64,000 nt of DNA from CALBPI01 sp038531945 (GTDB lineage Bacteria; Pseudomonadota; Gammaproteobacteria; Steroidobacterales; Woeseiaceae): positions 806,001 to 870,000 of the forward strand of contig JBCBBH010000001.1 of assembly GCA_038531945.1 (NCBI GenBank), given 5' to 3'. Every line of letters begins with the position of its first letter. Position 1 is the stretch's first letter. The notes below the pieces were generated by a model. The model was not told where the DNA came from and searched no databases. It saw nothing but the letters and a program-made list of their open reading frames with translations. The position numbers and the translations under genes are program-made. This document shows, piece after piece, positions 9,506-19,656 of this stretch.

Positions 9506-11128
9506 ATGAGGCTTCTGCTTTCGGTCGTTTGGCTTGCGTGCGCCAATGGGTCCCTGTTGGCGCAGACCACCTGGCAATCCGAGACCGAACGAGGATTGTT
9601 TACCGTCACTCTTGATGCTGGCGTAGCGCACGTCCCCATCGGGAGTTTGCAAAGCTGGGAAATGACGCTGGTGCAGGTAGGCGGTGCGCCGGTCTCCGAT
9701 GCCCGGGTAGTCGTGGGTGGCGGTATGCGCGCGCATGGACATGGACTGCCAACGCAGCCTGAGGTTGTGTCGACCAAACAGGCGGGTCGCTATCGCATTG
9801 AGGGGCTTCGGTTCAGCATGGCCGGCGAGTGGACGCTTGCGCTCAGCATCGATAGTGCGAGCGGTCGCGACCGTGTGTTGTTCGAGATTTCATTAGACGA
9901 TCTTTCCAAGTCCAGGGGACTCAAGAGCCTTGCGCTCCCGACAGATTGGCGACCACCGCCGTCGCCGTCGAACCGAGTGTCCGACAGTGACGAGGCAGCC
10001 GAATTCGGACGCGACTTGTTCTTTGATGAGTCTTTGAGTGGTGCCGGCACTTCGTCTTGCGCCACTTGCCATCAACCGGAGCGATTCTTTGCGGATGGTG
10101 AGCGACTCGGCAAAGGAATCGATCGTGCGATGCGCAATACGCCTTCGCTGATCGGCGTTGCAGCGCAGTCCTGGTTTTATTGGGACGGTCGGCGCGACTC
10201 GCTCTGGTCGCAGGCTTTGCTGCCGTTCGAAGCGGTTGAGGAAATGGGTAGTAGTCGGTTGGCGATTGTGCGGGGCGTGTTGAGCAAACCACGCTATCGA
10301 CAGCAGTACGTTCAATTGTTTGGTGCCCCGCCTGAGATTCCGTTTGCTCGCCTGCCGCGTCATGCCGGTCCGATCGGAAACGAAGCTTCAAAGCAGGCAT
10401 GGGCGCAACTGTCGCGCGAAGAGCAGACTGCAATCAGTTCGGTGTTCGCCAATGTGGGCAAGGCGATCGCGGCTTTCGAGCGCAGCTTGCCTGTGCCACA
10501 AAGTCCGTTTGACCATTACGCTTCGGCTCATCACACCGCCGCCAAACAGACGACGGACGACACCATGCGCATGGCAGGGCACGACCATCACGACAACCCC
10601 TCCACCAATCACACTCTGCCGGAAGCGTTGGATGCTGATGCGTTGCGTGGGCTTGCGCTCTTTATGGACTCGAGCAAGACCAACTGCCTCCGATGTCATA
10701 ACGGTCCCTGGTTCACGAACCAGGGATTTCACAATGTAGGCACAGGGAACTTTTTCGGTGACAGACTCGACTTCGGCAGGGTGTACGGATTGCAGGCTGC
10801 AATTCGCGACGAGTTCAACTGTCTCGGACCGTACAGTGACGCGGTTGCCGAGACCTGTACTGAACAGAGATTTCTGAGCAAACACTCACATGTGCCGCTG
10901 GAGGGCGCTTTCAAGGTTCCGACGTTGCGCAACCTCAAGCACACGGCGCCTTACATGCACGATGGTCGTTTCACGACCTTGCGTGAAGTCCTGGAGCACT
11001 ACCGCAATCCGCCGACTGATGGTCCACCGCATGAGCTCAAGCCTCTGATCCTCTCCGATTCAGAAGTGGAAGACCTGATCGCTTTTCTGGAATCATTGTC
11101 CGGTGACGCGAGTCTGGACGGGATATGA
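9506..11128 (+). CDS. MauG-like diheme cytochrome c peroxidase
   Basis: The 540-aa product starts at ATG 9506, just after the stop of the giant oxidase gene, with signal peptide 'LLLSVVWLACANGSLLAQ'. Residues 25-140 form a beta-rich domain resembling FixH/YtkA-type modules. A diheme peroxidase domain follows with heme motif 1 'CATCH' (before 'QPERFFADG') and heme motif 2 'CLRCH' (before 'NGPWFTN'). Typical family segments 'NTPSLIGVAAQSWFYWDGR' and 'VPTLRNLKHTAPYMHDGRF' are present. A His/Asp-rich insertion near 'AGHDHHDN' could bind metal. Close linkage to a copper-radical oxidase that should release H2O2 suggests the two act together in the periplasm or outside the cell. Confidence 0.85.
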   Translation: MRLLLSVVWLACANGSLLAQTTWQSETERGLFTVTLDAGVAHVPIGSLQSWEMTLVQVGGAPVSDARVVVGGGMRAHGHGLPTQPEVVSTKQAGRYRIEGLRFSMAGEWTLALSIDSASGRDRVLFEISLDDLSKSRGLKSLALPTDWRPPPSPSNRVSDSDEAAEFGRDLFFDESLSGAGTSSCATCHQPERFFADGERLGKGIDRAMRNTPSLIGVAAQSWFYWDGRRDSLWSQALLPFEAVEEMGSSRLAIVRGVLSKPRYRQQYVQLFGAPPEIPFARLPRHAGPIGNEASKQAWAQLSREEQTAISSVFANVGKAIAAFERSLPVPQSPFDHYASAHHTAAKQTTDDTMRMAGHDHHDNPSTNHTLPEALDADALRGLALFMDSSKTNCLRCHNGPWFTNQGFHNVGTGNFFGDRLDFGRVYGLQAAIRDEFNCLGPYSDAVAETCTEQRFLSKHSHVPLEGAFKVPTLRNLKHTAPYMHDGRFTTLREVLEHYRNPPTDGPPHELKPLILSDSEVEDLIAFLESLSGDASLDGI

Positions 11129-11949
11129 GTCGACTATTGTCGGGGTTGAAACGGCGAATCAAACTAGCGATACAGATGCTGCCATGGGGTGAGGATCTGT
11201 TGCTTTACTTCAACGCGCGTGCGCAGGGTATTGCCTATCGGGGTGTGTTTGAAAGCCATGCGGATGCATTGGCGGCCGTACGACAAGATCGCAGCGCCGA
11301 CTACGATGCGTCGTTCAATCAGAGGGTTGCCGAGAGTATCGAGCGCGGGGAAGTCGATGTGACCCGTTGGCTGCACGATCATGATTTCCCGATGTTGTTC
11401 TGGTTGTCGAAGGCGTTGACCGACAACAGTCGGGTCGTTGAGTTCGGCGGCAGCCTCGGTCATTTGTTTTACTCGATTCGTGATTTATTCCCATTGGGTG
11501 ATTCCGTCGATTGGACCATCCTGGAATTGCCGCAAGCGGTTGCTGCGGGGCGCGAGCTCAGCGCGCGAATGAATGAGTCACGTCTCAAGTTTGCGGAGTC
11601 AAACAAAGAAGCGCTTGTGTTGGACGGCGATCTGTTTCTCTCGGCCGGCGCCCTGCAGTATTCGCCGGTCTCTACGATCGAGATGATCGACGGTTTGGAG
11701 AATCCGCCGGCACATATCGTGTTACACACGATGCCGGCGAGCTTCGGTGAGACGTTCTGGACGCTGCAACGTATCGACGCCACAGAGTTACCGTATCGAG
11801 TGTTATCGATCCCTCGACTTGAGCGTGACCTCGAGGCACGAGGATACGAGCGCGTTGCGCGATGGCGCCAGGATCGTGCGGTGCAGATCCCGTTTCAGCC
11901 CGGGCACAAAGCAGATGGCTATTTTGGTTTTTACTTCCGACTCCGCTGA
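11125..11949 (+). CDS. Putative methyltransferase, TIGR04325/LIC12133 type
   Basis: The 274-aa product starts at an ATG overlapping the peroxidase stop (ATGA), so it is translationally coupled. Residues 95-130 read 'NSRVVEFGGSLGHLFYSIR', followed by 'WTILELPQAVAAGRELS', which resembles a SAM-binding nucleotide fold. 'IVLHTMPASFGETFWTLQRI' and a C-terminal 'DGYFGFYFRLR' fit the TIGR04325 family of putative methyltransferases often found in surface polysaccharide loci. Substrate is unknown. Its place behind two secreted redox enzymes is odd for that family and may mean modification of a small partner molecule or simple co-transcription. Confidence 0.65.
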   Translation: MSRLLSGLKRRIKLAIQMLPWGEDLLLYFNARAQGIAYRGVFESHADALAAVRQDRSADYDASFNQRVAESIERGEVDVTRWLHDHDFPMLFWLSKALTDNSRVVEFGGSLGHLFYSIRDLFPLGDSVDWTILELPQAVAAGRELSARMNESRLKFAESNKEALVLDGDLFLSAGALQYSPVSTIEMIDGLENPPAHIVLHTMPASFGETFWTLQRIDATELPYRVLSIPRLERDLEARGYERVARWRQDRAVQIPFQPGHKADGYFGFYFRLR

Positions 11950-11966
11950 GTGGTCACCTGGGGTTT

Positions 11967-12614
11967 TCACGGCCAACCGTCGATTAGAAACAGCGCATGG
12001 ATCAACTGCTCGTCGACGCTGAGGTAGCCATATCCGCGTGCAATAGCGTTGTGGGAGTGACGATGGTCGCGGCACGTTGCGCTGAAGCGTTCGCCTGAAA
12101 TCTGGATCTCGACATCGGCGAACTCCAGAAACTCCTGATAGCGTGGATTAACCGCTTTGTACACGGCTTCTTTACAGGCAAACCAGCATGTCGCATCGGC
12201 TGACGGTGCAAGCGCCAAGCGTTCGTGGTCGGTCAACACACGCGGCAACAGTTTGTCCTGCAAGCGACCGGGTTGCTCAATATCGAGGCCAACCCCGGTG
12301 TAGGCACAGGTGTTCGCCAGAACGACGCCCACCCATTGGTCAGTATGGCTGATCGAGCCCGCGATACCGGAGGGCCAGATAGGCCAGCGCGATTCACTTT
12401 TCTCAATCGCGACGGGACCGAGACCAAAGTCGGCAAGCGCCTCGCGTGCCAGACTGCGGCCTGCTGTGAACTCCGTTCGACGCTTCACGCCCATAGGCGC
12501 AGCAATGATTTGCTCGTCTGGCAGCAACTCGCTGAATGGCGCCGAAAGCGGGCGTAAAAGACTGGTGATGCCGTCGAGTTGGCTAAATGGCGATTCGGTC
12601 GAATGGGTTGGCAT
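11967..12614 (-). CDS. 4'-phosphopantetheinyl transferase (EntD/Sfp superfamily)
   Basis: The 215-aa product carries the PPTase motifs in order: 'TAGRSLAREAL', 'GSISHTDQWVGVVLA', the Mg-binding 'GVGLDIEQ' and 'FACKEAVYKAV' with the W/F-x-x-KE-x-x-x-K signature. EntD-like enzymes of this length convert apo carrier proteins to the holo form using CoA. The gene diverges from the NRPS-PKS operon that begins at 12995, so it very likely primes the carrier domains encoded there. Its end lies only 18 bp from the convergent methyltransferase stop. Confidence 0.92.
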   Translation of the reverse strand: MPTHSTESPFSQLDGITSLLRPLSAPFSELLPDEQIIAAPMGVKRRTEFTAGRSLAREALADFGLGPVAIEKSESRWPIWPSGIAGSISHTDQWVGVVLANTCAYTGVGLDIEQPGRLQDKLLPRVLTDHERLALAPSADATCWFACKEAVYKAVNPRYQEFLEFADVEIQISGERFSATCRDHRHSHNAIARGYGYLSVDEQLIHALFLIDGWP

Positions 12615-12994
12615 AGCAGTCAGAGTCTGCCCGCAAGAGGTGAGGCTATCAATTCACCCCTTGGTTACGATTGCCACGCGAATCATTGCATCCAACACCG
12701 TTTCGGGTCGGCTCTTGATCGTCAGGTGTTTTGTCATATTCCCTTAATGTCTGTATTGCTCAACTTCGACATGACCGCGACAGAAGGGCGGTTCGGTCGT
12801 TTCAGGGCCCGATTTGCCGTGTTTTGTAAGAGGATGAGCGTCTCGGAATATGTTGTGACCGAAGTCGATACAGCCCCTTATTTTTCTGGCTATACTCATA
12901 AAACGTGGACTGTCCGGCGCTGGGGATTGCGTCTGAGATAACCACTGCTCGCAGAACAGAATTCTAAGAACTGAGCTCAGTAAGGCGCACCGAC
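12615..12994. other. Divergent control region of PPTase and NRPS-PKS operon
   Basis: This 380-bp stretch has no supportable gene. A TATACT hexamer at 12891-12896 could be the -10 box of the NRPS operon, but I see no good -35 at 16-18 bp. The NRPS start ATG 12995 has a modest TAAGG ribosome-binding site. Local base composition is more AT-rich than the flanking genes, as expected for a promoter region. Confidence 0.4.
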
Positions 12995-14833
12995 ATGGCA
13001 GCCATTCACAGCCGATTCATGGACGTTGCAGCGCGATATCCGTCGCGCGACGCGGTCGTGTTCAAGCGGCAGGATGATTGGCAGCGCATGAGCTATGCCG
13101 CACTTGCTGCTCGTGTTCAACAGATCACTGCGTGGATGCAGAGTTTCGACCTCACCCCAGGAGCTCGTGTTGGGATCGTGGCGCACCGTGACCCAGACAC
13201 AATCGCCGCGGTGATAGCAATTCTGAACGCGGGCCATGCATACGTGCCACTCGATGCGTCCTTTCCTGAAGAGCGGATCGACCACATGGCGACAGCCGCG
13301 AATGTCGAGATGATCGTTCGTTCTCAACACGCTGCGGCCGCGGCAGTGGGGTCGTTGGAGGCCAAAGTATTGCTTGGCGAGCACGCGGACGACCACGCGC
13401 TTGCTGCGATGCCGGATCAAGGCAAGGCAGAATCCGGCGAGGACGAGGCTTACGTGATGTTCACGTCGGGATCCACAGGCGTTCCAAAAGGCGTCGTAGT
13501 GCCGCATCGCGCCGTGATGCGTTTGGTGATCGATACCGATTTCGTACCGCTGACTTGCGACACCCGTTTTCTAACGGTTGCCCCGTTGACATTTGATGCA
13601 TCGACGTTAGAAACGTGGGCACCGTTGCTCAACGGCGGATGCTGTGTGTTGCACCCCCACGGCGCGCCGGTTACGGCGAGCGCTCTCGGCGCCACGATTC
13701 TTGAGTCCGGTGTCACGCATGCCTGGTTGACCGCATCGCTATTCAACATGATCGTCGACGACAATTCGTCTGCACTCGCGCCGCTGACACATGTGTTGAC
13801 CGGCGGCGAAGCGTTGTCTGTTGGGCACGTCCGAAAAGCACTGGCTGCGTTACCCGACACCACGCTGATCAACGGCTATGGTCCAACCGAGAATACGACC
13901 TTCACGACCTGTTTCACGATCCCACGCGATTTCGATCCAAACGCCAGCGCGGTTCCAATTGGGTTCCCGATCGCGGGCACGGAGGTCGCGATTGTTGATG
14001 ACGCTATGCGGCCGGTGCCAGATGGCGATGCGGGAGAACTGCTCGCATTGGGTGACGGACTCGCGCACGGCTACCTGAGCAGTTCGGAACTAACCGAGTC
14101 TCGTTTCATCGAGTTTACATTGCCGGGCCAGCCCCCGACTCGCGCCTATCGAACGGGTGATCGGGTCCGCCGCGCTGCGGATGGCGCCATCGAGTTTCTG
14201 GGCCGCTTCGACGACCAGGTAAAGATCGAGGGGCATCGTATTGAACCTGGCGAGGTCGAGGTCGTTTTGTCGACTGCGCCCGGCGTTCGGCAGGCGCGTG
14301 TAGTGGCGCGGCCGAACCAAGTCGGTGCGCTTCGCTTGGTGGCTTACATACTAAGTGATGATTCCGCTTTGAGTGAGACACTGAGGCCGTGGCTGCAAAA
14401 ACGTATGCCCGCGTTCATGGTCCCGCACTTTTTCGTCGTGGTCGATGACTTCCCGACTACGGCAAACGGCAAGCTGTCGCTTGTGGACCTTCCCAACCCA
14501 TTGGATGACACGGCGACAGTGTCACCTGCGAACGATGGAAGTCGGATCGCGATAAACGTTGCCGCTTGTTGGCAGCAGGTTCTGGGGCGACAGCCGGCGC
14601 GCGATGTTAATTTTTTTGATGCTGGTGGTACGTCGCTGGATGCGGCAACGCTACATCGTGCGCTGGAGAAGGCGCTTGCCAGGCAGCTAGCGCCAACATT
14701 CGTTTATGAACACACCAGTATCGCGGCGCAAATTGACGCGTTGACGAAACCCGTCGCGTCAGAGCCAGTGCGAGGCAACCGTGGACAAAAGCGACGGGCT
14801 GCGATGCGTGCCCGTCGAGGGGCAGCGCGATGA
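12995..14833 (+). CDS. NRPS loading module: adenylation and carrier domains (A-T)
   Basis: The 612-aa product has an adenylation domain (1-500) with 'MFTSGSTGVPKG', 'GYGPTENTT', 'YRTGDRVR', 'LGRFDDQVKIEGHRIEPGE' and 'TANGKLSL', and a thiolation domain (515-590) with 'NFFDAGGTSLDAATL', the phosphopantetheine Ser being in GGTS. Hand alignment to GrsA gives the ten-residue pocket D-A-L-W-L-G-G-T-F-K. The Asp and the final Lys mean an alpha-amino acid is expected; I will not name it. There is no condensation domain, so this is a starter module. The tail is very Arg-rich. Its stop overlaps the next start (ATGA). Confidence 0.93.
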   Translation: MAAIHSRFMDVAARYPSRDAVVFKRQDDWQRMSYAALAARVQQITAWMQSFDLTPGARVGIVAHRDPDTIAAVIAILNAGHAYVPLDASFPEERIDHMATAANVEMIVRSQHAAAAAVGSLEAKVLLGEHADDHALAAMPDQGKAESGEDEAYVMFTSGSTGVPKGVVVPHRAVMRLVIDTDFVPLTCDTRFLTVAPLTFDASTLETWAPLLNGGCCVLHPHGAPVTASALGATILESGVTHAWLTASLFNMIVDDNSSALAPLTHVLTGGEALSVGHVRKALAALPDTTLINGYGPTENTTFTTCFTIPRDFDPNASAVPIGFPIAGTEVAIVDDAMRPVPDGDAGELLALGDGLAHGYLSSSELTESRFIEFTLPGQPPTRAYRTGDRVRRAADGAIEFLGRFDDQVKIEGHRIEPGEVEVVLSTAPGVRQARVVARPNQVGALRLVAYILSDDSALSETLRPWLQKRMPAFMVPHFFVVVDDFPTTANGKLSLVDLPNPLDDTATVSPANDGSRIAINVAACWQQVLGRQPARDVNFFDAGGTSLDAATLHRALEKALARQLAPTFVYEHTSIAAQIDALTKPVASEPVRGNRGQKRRAAMRARRGAAR

Positions 14834-17800
14834 GCGAGCAGAATTCTAACGACGTTGCCGCGCCCTCCGTCGCTGTCATCGGCATGGCGGGTCGATTACC
14901 GGGCGCCGATTCGATCAATGATTTTTGGCAAATGATCGTCAAGGGGCGAGAGGGCATTACGTTTTTCCCGCCGGATGCGTTGGATCCATCAATCGACCCG
15001 GCGCTGCGTGCGAACCCGAACTACGTGCCCGCGAAAGGGGTGGTTAAGGACGCGGATTGCTTTGACGCGCAGTTCTTTGGCATTTCGCCGATGGAAGCGC
15101 GGGTCATGGATCCTCAGCAGCGTTTGAGTCTCGAGGTCTGTTGGCATGCGCTCGAAGACGCGGCCGTTACGAGTGAGTCTTTTGATGGGCTCATCGGCGT
15201 CTACGCCGGCAGTAACTGGAACCGTTACCGCACAACCAATCTCGCCGGCACTGAGACAGAAGCTCGCTACGGCGCCTTCAACACGTCGCTCGCCAATGAG
15301 CAGGAATTCCTGGCAACTCGTATCGCGTACAAGCTGGATCTGCGAGGTCCGGCGATTACGGTTTCGAGTGCATGCTCGACATCGCTCGTGGCCATCGCCG
15401 AGGCTTGTAAGGCGCTGTTCGCATTCGATTGTGACCTCGCGCTGGCAGGCGGTGCGTCGATCAGCACGCCCTTGAATGCCGGATATCTTTATCAGGAAGG
15501 CAGCATGTTGTCTTCTGACGGACACTGCCGCTCGTTCGATGCACAGGCGAGTGGCACGACCTTCAATGATGGCGTTGCCTACGTTGTATTGAAGCGTACA
15601 GAGGATGCAATCGCCGACGGTGATCAGATCTATGCCGTTGTGCGCGGTTTCGGTGTCAACAACGACGGTGCGAACAAAGTCAGTTTCACAGCGCCGAGTG
15701 TCGATGGCCAGACCGCAGCAGTGACGAGTGCCATCGAGTACGCGGACGTGGACCCGGCCACGATTGGATTGATCGAAACCCATGGCACCGCAACACCGAT
15801 GGGTGACCCCATCGAGATCGAGGCACTGAAACGTGCATTCGCAGGTGTCGACGCGGTTGGGCATTGTGCGATCGGCTCGGTAAAGACCAACATCGGGCAT
15901 GTGGTCCATGCCGCAGGCGCGGCCGGCTTTATCAAAGCCGTGATGTCGGTGCGCGATGGTGTATTGCCGCCGTCACTGTTTTTTGAGCAGGAGAATCCCA
16001 AACTCGGTTTGGCCGACTCGCCTTTCTTCGTCAATGCCGAGCTGCGTGATTGGCCCGCCACTTTTTCGCCCCGTCGCGCGGGTGTGAGTTCTTTCGGGGT
16101 CGGCGGTACCAACGCGCATGTGATCATTGAGCAGGCGCCTGTGCCAGATGAGCAGCCGGCTTCCGACGGTGCTGAACTGATGATTTTGTCCGCTCGCTCA
16201 CCCGAGGCCTTGAAGCGCTACGCGAAGTCCTTTGCCAATCTGCCCGCCGGAACCACTTCGAAGTCTCGATCCGCTATTGCCCGCGTACTTCGGACGGGCA
16301 GAGTGGCTATGCCGCACCGAATGGCATGGGTTGCCGATTCGACTGAGACACTCGACCCCGGTACGTTGTCGCGCGGCGAAGTGCAGCGTGGGCAAGCGGA
16401 TGAGCCACGACAGATCATATTTTTGTGCACCGGTCAGGGTTCGCAGCGCATCGCGATGGGACGTAAACTGGCCGAGTTCGATAGCGTGTTCGGTGCCTAT
16501 TGGACGCGCGGCCTCAGCCAACTGAAGGCCCGCGGTATCGACCTGCAGCAGGTTCTGGACGAAGCGGAAGATGTCGACGTCCCGACAATCCAACGCACTG
16601 AGTTCGCGCAACCCGCACTGTATTTGTTCGAGTATGCGATGGGGCGCTCGTTGATCGAAGCGGGCGTTCAACCCGACCTATTGATCGGACACAGCATCGG
16701 CGAATTCGCGGCGGCAGCACTGGCAGAAGTTTTTAGCTTCGAACAAGGCCTGGACATTGTCGTAAAACGCGGTGCGTTGATGCAGGCTCAGCCGACTGGC
16801 GACATGATCGCGGCATTCGTGGACGCGAAAGAGGCCGCTCGGTACACGTCAGAAACTGTGGCGATCGCCGCGGAGAACGCGCCTGGTGCAACCGTGCTGT
16901 CTGGCCCTGAAACCGACATGCAGGAACTTGCAAAAACGCTGGCCAACGACGGTGTGGAGTTCCGACCGGTCAAGACATCGCATGCGTTTCATTCGAGCAT
17001 GATGGCACCGGCGGCTACGGCGTTCCGAGATTACCTCTCTGAATTTGAATTCAGCCCACCCAAAACGCCGATCGTCTCAACCGTGACGGCGACTTACCTG
17101 ACAGAAGAAGAGGCAATCAGCGCCGACTACTGGTCCGACCAGCTGTTGAAGCCGGTGAGGTTTGCCGCTGCCGTGTCGTTTGCTCAACAAGAATCACCGG
17201 TTGCTGCGGTCGAAGTCGGGCCGGGCAAGGTACTTGCCTCACTGGCCAAGATGAGTGCGGCCGACAATCGACTGGTCTCGCACGCGACAGCACCGGATGC
17301 CGGTGCGACCGATTCGGATCGGCATGCTGCGCGGCGCGCGGCCGGTTTCGTATGGGTCAACGGGGGTTCGGTGGCAATTCCGGGACATCGGGGCGCGATG
17401 CCTTCGGCTGTGTCGCTGCCCGGATATCCGTTCGAACGAACCCGACACTGGGTTGATGAGCGCGCCCAATCAATGGCTGCGGCCGCCGCAAACACCGCAC
17501 TTTCCAATGAAAACCTATCCGCACCGATGATATCGGCGGCTGCGGAGCAACCCGCGAATGCAGTGGATCAGACCATGAACGCACAAAACCATCGACAACA
17601 ACTGATTGACCGTCTCATCCGTGTACTGGAGGACGTATCCGGCTTCGAGCTGGATGATTGCGCGCCAGCGGACGAATTTTTGGATATCGGGTTTGATTCG
17701 ATTTTGCTGACGCAGGCTGCACTGTCAGTTCAGCAGGAATTCGATGTGGAAGTCACCTTTCGACAGCTGATGGAGGACTACACGAGCATCGATGAGTTGG

Positions 17801-19653
17801 TCGATTTCCTGGAGCCACAAGTACAGCCAACGGCGGCAGCATCGCCGGAAGTTTCACCAAGTTCGGTGAGCACCACCGCGGCCGTGCCGATGCAAACGAT
17901 GCCGATGGCGGGTGCACCTTCGGGTGATGTGCAGGCTTTGATTCAACGTCAGTTGGAGTTGATGCAGATTCAGCTCGCGATGTTGACCGGGGCGCCCACG
18001 ACGATGCCGCAGACGGCGCCGCCAGTCGCTGCGGCTCAAACGGGCGCCACGGCGCCCAGCGCACCCAATGCGCCCGAAGAGAAGAAGCCGGAGTCACGCC
18101 AGGGGCCTGGCACAAGAATCAAACGGACACGCACTGAAGCGCAGCCGTTGACCGAAGCACAAAAGAAATTTGTCGCTCGCACCATTGAGCAATACGTGGA
18201 TGCCACCAAAGCATCCAAGGCGTACGTTGAGGCAAACCGCGCGACGCTGGCGGATCCACGCACCGTGTCGGGCTTTAGCCCGGAGTGGAAAGAAATGGTC
18301 TATCCGATCGTGACGGATCGGTCACGAGGATCCAGGATCACGGATATCGATGGGCGCGACTATATCGATATTACGAACGGTTTCGGACCGATCCTGTTCG
18401 GTCACTCACCTGACTTCATTACGGAAGCGGTCGTCGAGCAGATCAAAGCGGGAATCGAGACAGGGCCGCAATCACCGTTGGCAGGTGAGGTCGCCCAACT
18501 TTGCGCCGAGTTGACCGGCAACGAGCGCATTGCTTTCGCCAGCACAGGGTCTGAGGCCGTGTGTTGTGCCTTGCGCCTGGCTCGCACGGTCACTGGTCGC
18601 AGCAAGGTCGTTGTGTTCGAAGGGTCTTACCACGGCATCTTCGACGAGGTTGTTGTGCGCCCTGGCAAGGGCGGCGCGGGTCTGCCCGCTGCGCCAGGAA
18701 TTCCGCGAGAAATGACTGCGAACATTGTGGTGCTGCCTTGGGGAACGGACGAGGCTCTCGAGCGCATCCGGGAAATGGCCGGCGAGCTGGCAGCGGTCAT
18801 GGTGGAACCCGTGCAAAGCCGGAACCCCGCGGTACAGCCGACCGAGTTCCTGAAGTCGATCCGTGAAATCACCGAAGACTCGGGCACGGCATTCATCTTT
18901 GATGAAATCGTCACGGGTTTTCGTGTCGCGCCCGGCGGTGCGCAGGCTCACTTCGGCATTCGTGCGGATCTTGCGACCTACGGCAAAGTTGTCGGTGGCG
19001 GCCACCCCATCGGGATCATTGGCGGCAAGTCTCGTTTCATGGATGCGCTTGACGGAGGCGCATGGCAGTTCGGGGATGATTCAACGCCGCAGGTCGGTGT
19101 GACTTTCTTTGCCGGTACATTCGTTCGCCACCCCGTCGCGCTGGCAGCCGCGCGCGCGGTGTTGCTCAAACTTCGCGAGGCGGGCGCGGATTTACAGAAC
19201 ACCTTGGCGACAACGACCGCGGGTTTGGTCGATGAGATGTCCGAGTTTCTTGCCAAGATCGATTGTCCGGTGAAGGTCAACGGGTTTTCGTCGTACTTTT
19301 ATATCTCGGTTCCAGAAGACCAGGCTCAGAGTGGCTTGCTGTTCTACCTGCTCCGGCTCTATGGCATTCACACCTGGCAGTACCGCCCTTGCTTCCTGAC
19401 AACAGCACATTCTGCGGCGGACGTTCGTGCGATCGCTGATGCGTTCCGGCGTGCGGTTTCCGAACTGGTCCGACACGGGTTGCTGAAGGGTGATGCTGTT
19501 GCCTTGGAGCGGCTCACGCGCGGGAGCTCCGACAAACCGCCGGTTGAGGGTGCGCGTTTGGGCAAGGACGCGTCGGGCGCGCCCGCGTGGTTCATTGCGG
19601 ATCCGGATAATCCGGGCAAGTACAAAATCGTCGGATACAAGAGCACAGGCTAA
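14830..19653 (+). CDS. PKS module with in-line aminotransferase (KS-AT-ACP-AMT)
   Basis: The 1607-aa product begins with a ketosynthase (10-435): active-site 'SSACSTSL', 'ETHGTATPMGDP' and 'KTNIGHVVHAAG'. An acyltransferase follows (about 530-830) with 'GHSIGEFAAAAL' and 'SHAFHSSMM'; the HAFH motif predicts malonyl-CoA. An ACP lies near 920-1000 ('DEFLDIGFDSILL'), then an Ala/Pro/Gln-rich linker. A class III PLP aminotransferase fills 1110-1580 ('STGSEAVCCALRLAR', 'FDEIVTGFR', PLP Lys in 'YGKVVGGGHPIG'). No KR, DH or MT domain is visible. The expected reaction is one malonyl extension and transamination of the beta-keto group to a beta-amine, as in the KS-AT-(CM)-ACP-AMT part of McyE or the mycosubtilin/iturin synthases. 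Confidence 0.93.
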   Translation: MSEQNSNDVAAPSVAVIGMAGRLPGADSINDFWQMIVKGREGITFFPPDALDPSIDPALRANPNYVPAKGVVKDADCFDAQFFGISPMEARVMDPQQRLSLEVCWHALEDAAVTSESFDGLIGVYAGSNWNRYRTTNLAGTETEARYGAFNTSLANEQEFLATRIAYKLDLRGPAITVSSACSTSLVAIAEACKALFAFDCDLALAGGASISTPLNAGYLYQEGSMLSSDGHCRSFDAQASGTTFNDGVAYVVLKRTEDAIADGDQIYAVVRGFGVNNDGANKVSFTAPSVDGQTAAVTSAIEYADVDPATIGLIETHGTATPMGDPIEIEALKRAFAGVDAVGHCAIGSVKTNIGHVVHAAGAAGFIKAVMSVRDGVLPPSLFFEQENPKLGLADSPFFVNAELRDWPATFSPRRAGVSSFGVGGTNAHVIIEQAPVPDEQPASDGAELMILSARSPEALKRYAKSFANLPAGTTSKSRSAIARVLRTGRVAMPHRMAWVADSTETLDPGTLSRGEVQRGQADEPRQIIFLCTGQGSQRIAMGRKLAEFDSVFGAYWTRGLSQLKARGIDLQQVLDEAEDVDVPTIQRTEFAQPALYLFEYAMGRSLIEAGVQPDLLIGHSIGEFAAAALAEVFSFEQGLDIVVKRGALMQAQPTGDMIAAFVDAKEAARYTSETVAIAAENAPGATVLSGPETDMQELAKTLANDGVEFRPVKTSHAFHSSMMAPAATAFRDYLSEFEFSPPKTPIVSTVTATYLTEEEAISADYWSDQLLKPVRFAAAVSFAQQESPVAAVEVGPGKVLASLAKMSAADNRLVSHATAPDAGATDSDRHAARRAAGFVWVNGGSVAIPGHRGAMPSAVSLPGYPFERTRHWVDERAQSMAAAAANTALSNENLSAPMISAAAEQPANAVDQTMNAQNHRQQLIDRLIRVLEDVSGFELDDCAPADEFLDIGFDSILLTQAALSVQQEFDVEVTFRQLMEDYTSIDELVDFLEPQVQPTAAASPEVSPSSVSTTAAVPMQTMPMAGAPSGDVQALIQRQLELMQIQLAMLTGAPTTMPQTAPPVAAAQTGATAPSAPNAPEEKKPESRQGPGTRIKRTRTEAQPLTEAQKKFVARTIEQYVDATKASKAYVEANRATLADPRTVSGFSPEWKEMVYPIVTDRSRGSRITDIDGRDYIDITNGFGPILFGHSPDFITEAVVEQIKAGIETGPQSPLAGEVAQLCAELTGNERIAFASTGSEAVCCALRLARTVTGRSKVVVFEGSYHGIFDEVVVRPGKGGAGLPAAPGIPREMTANIVVLPWGTDEALERIREMAGELAAVMVEPVQSRNPAVQPTEFLKSIREITEDSGTAFIFDEIVTGFRVAPGGAQAHFGIRADLATYGKVVGGGHPIGIIGGKSRFMDALDGGAWQFGDDSTPQVGVTFFAGTFVRHPVALAAARAVLLKLREAGADLQNTLATTTAGLVDEMSEFLAKIDCPVKVNGFSSYFYISVPEDQAQSGLLFYLLRLYGIHTWQYRPCFLTTAHSAADVRAIADAFRRAVSELVRHGLLKGDAVALERLTRGSSDKPPVEGARLGKDASGAPAWFIADPDNPGKYKIVGYKSTG

Positions 19654-19656
19654 GTC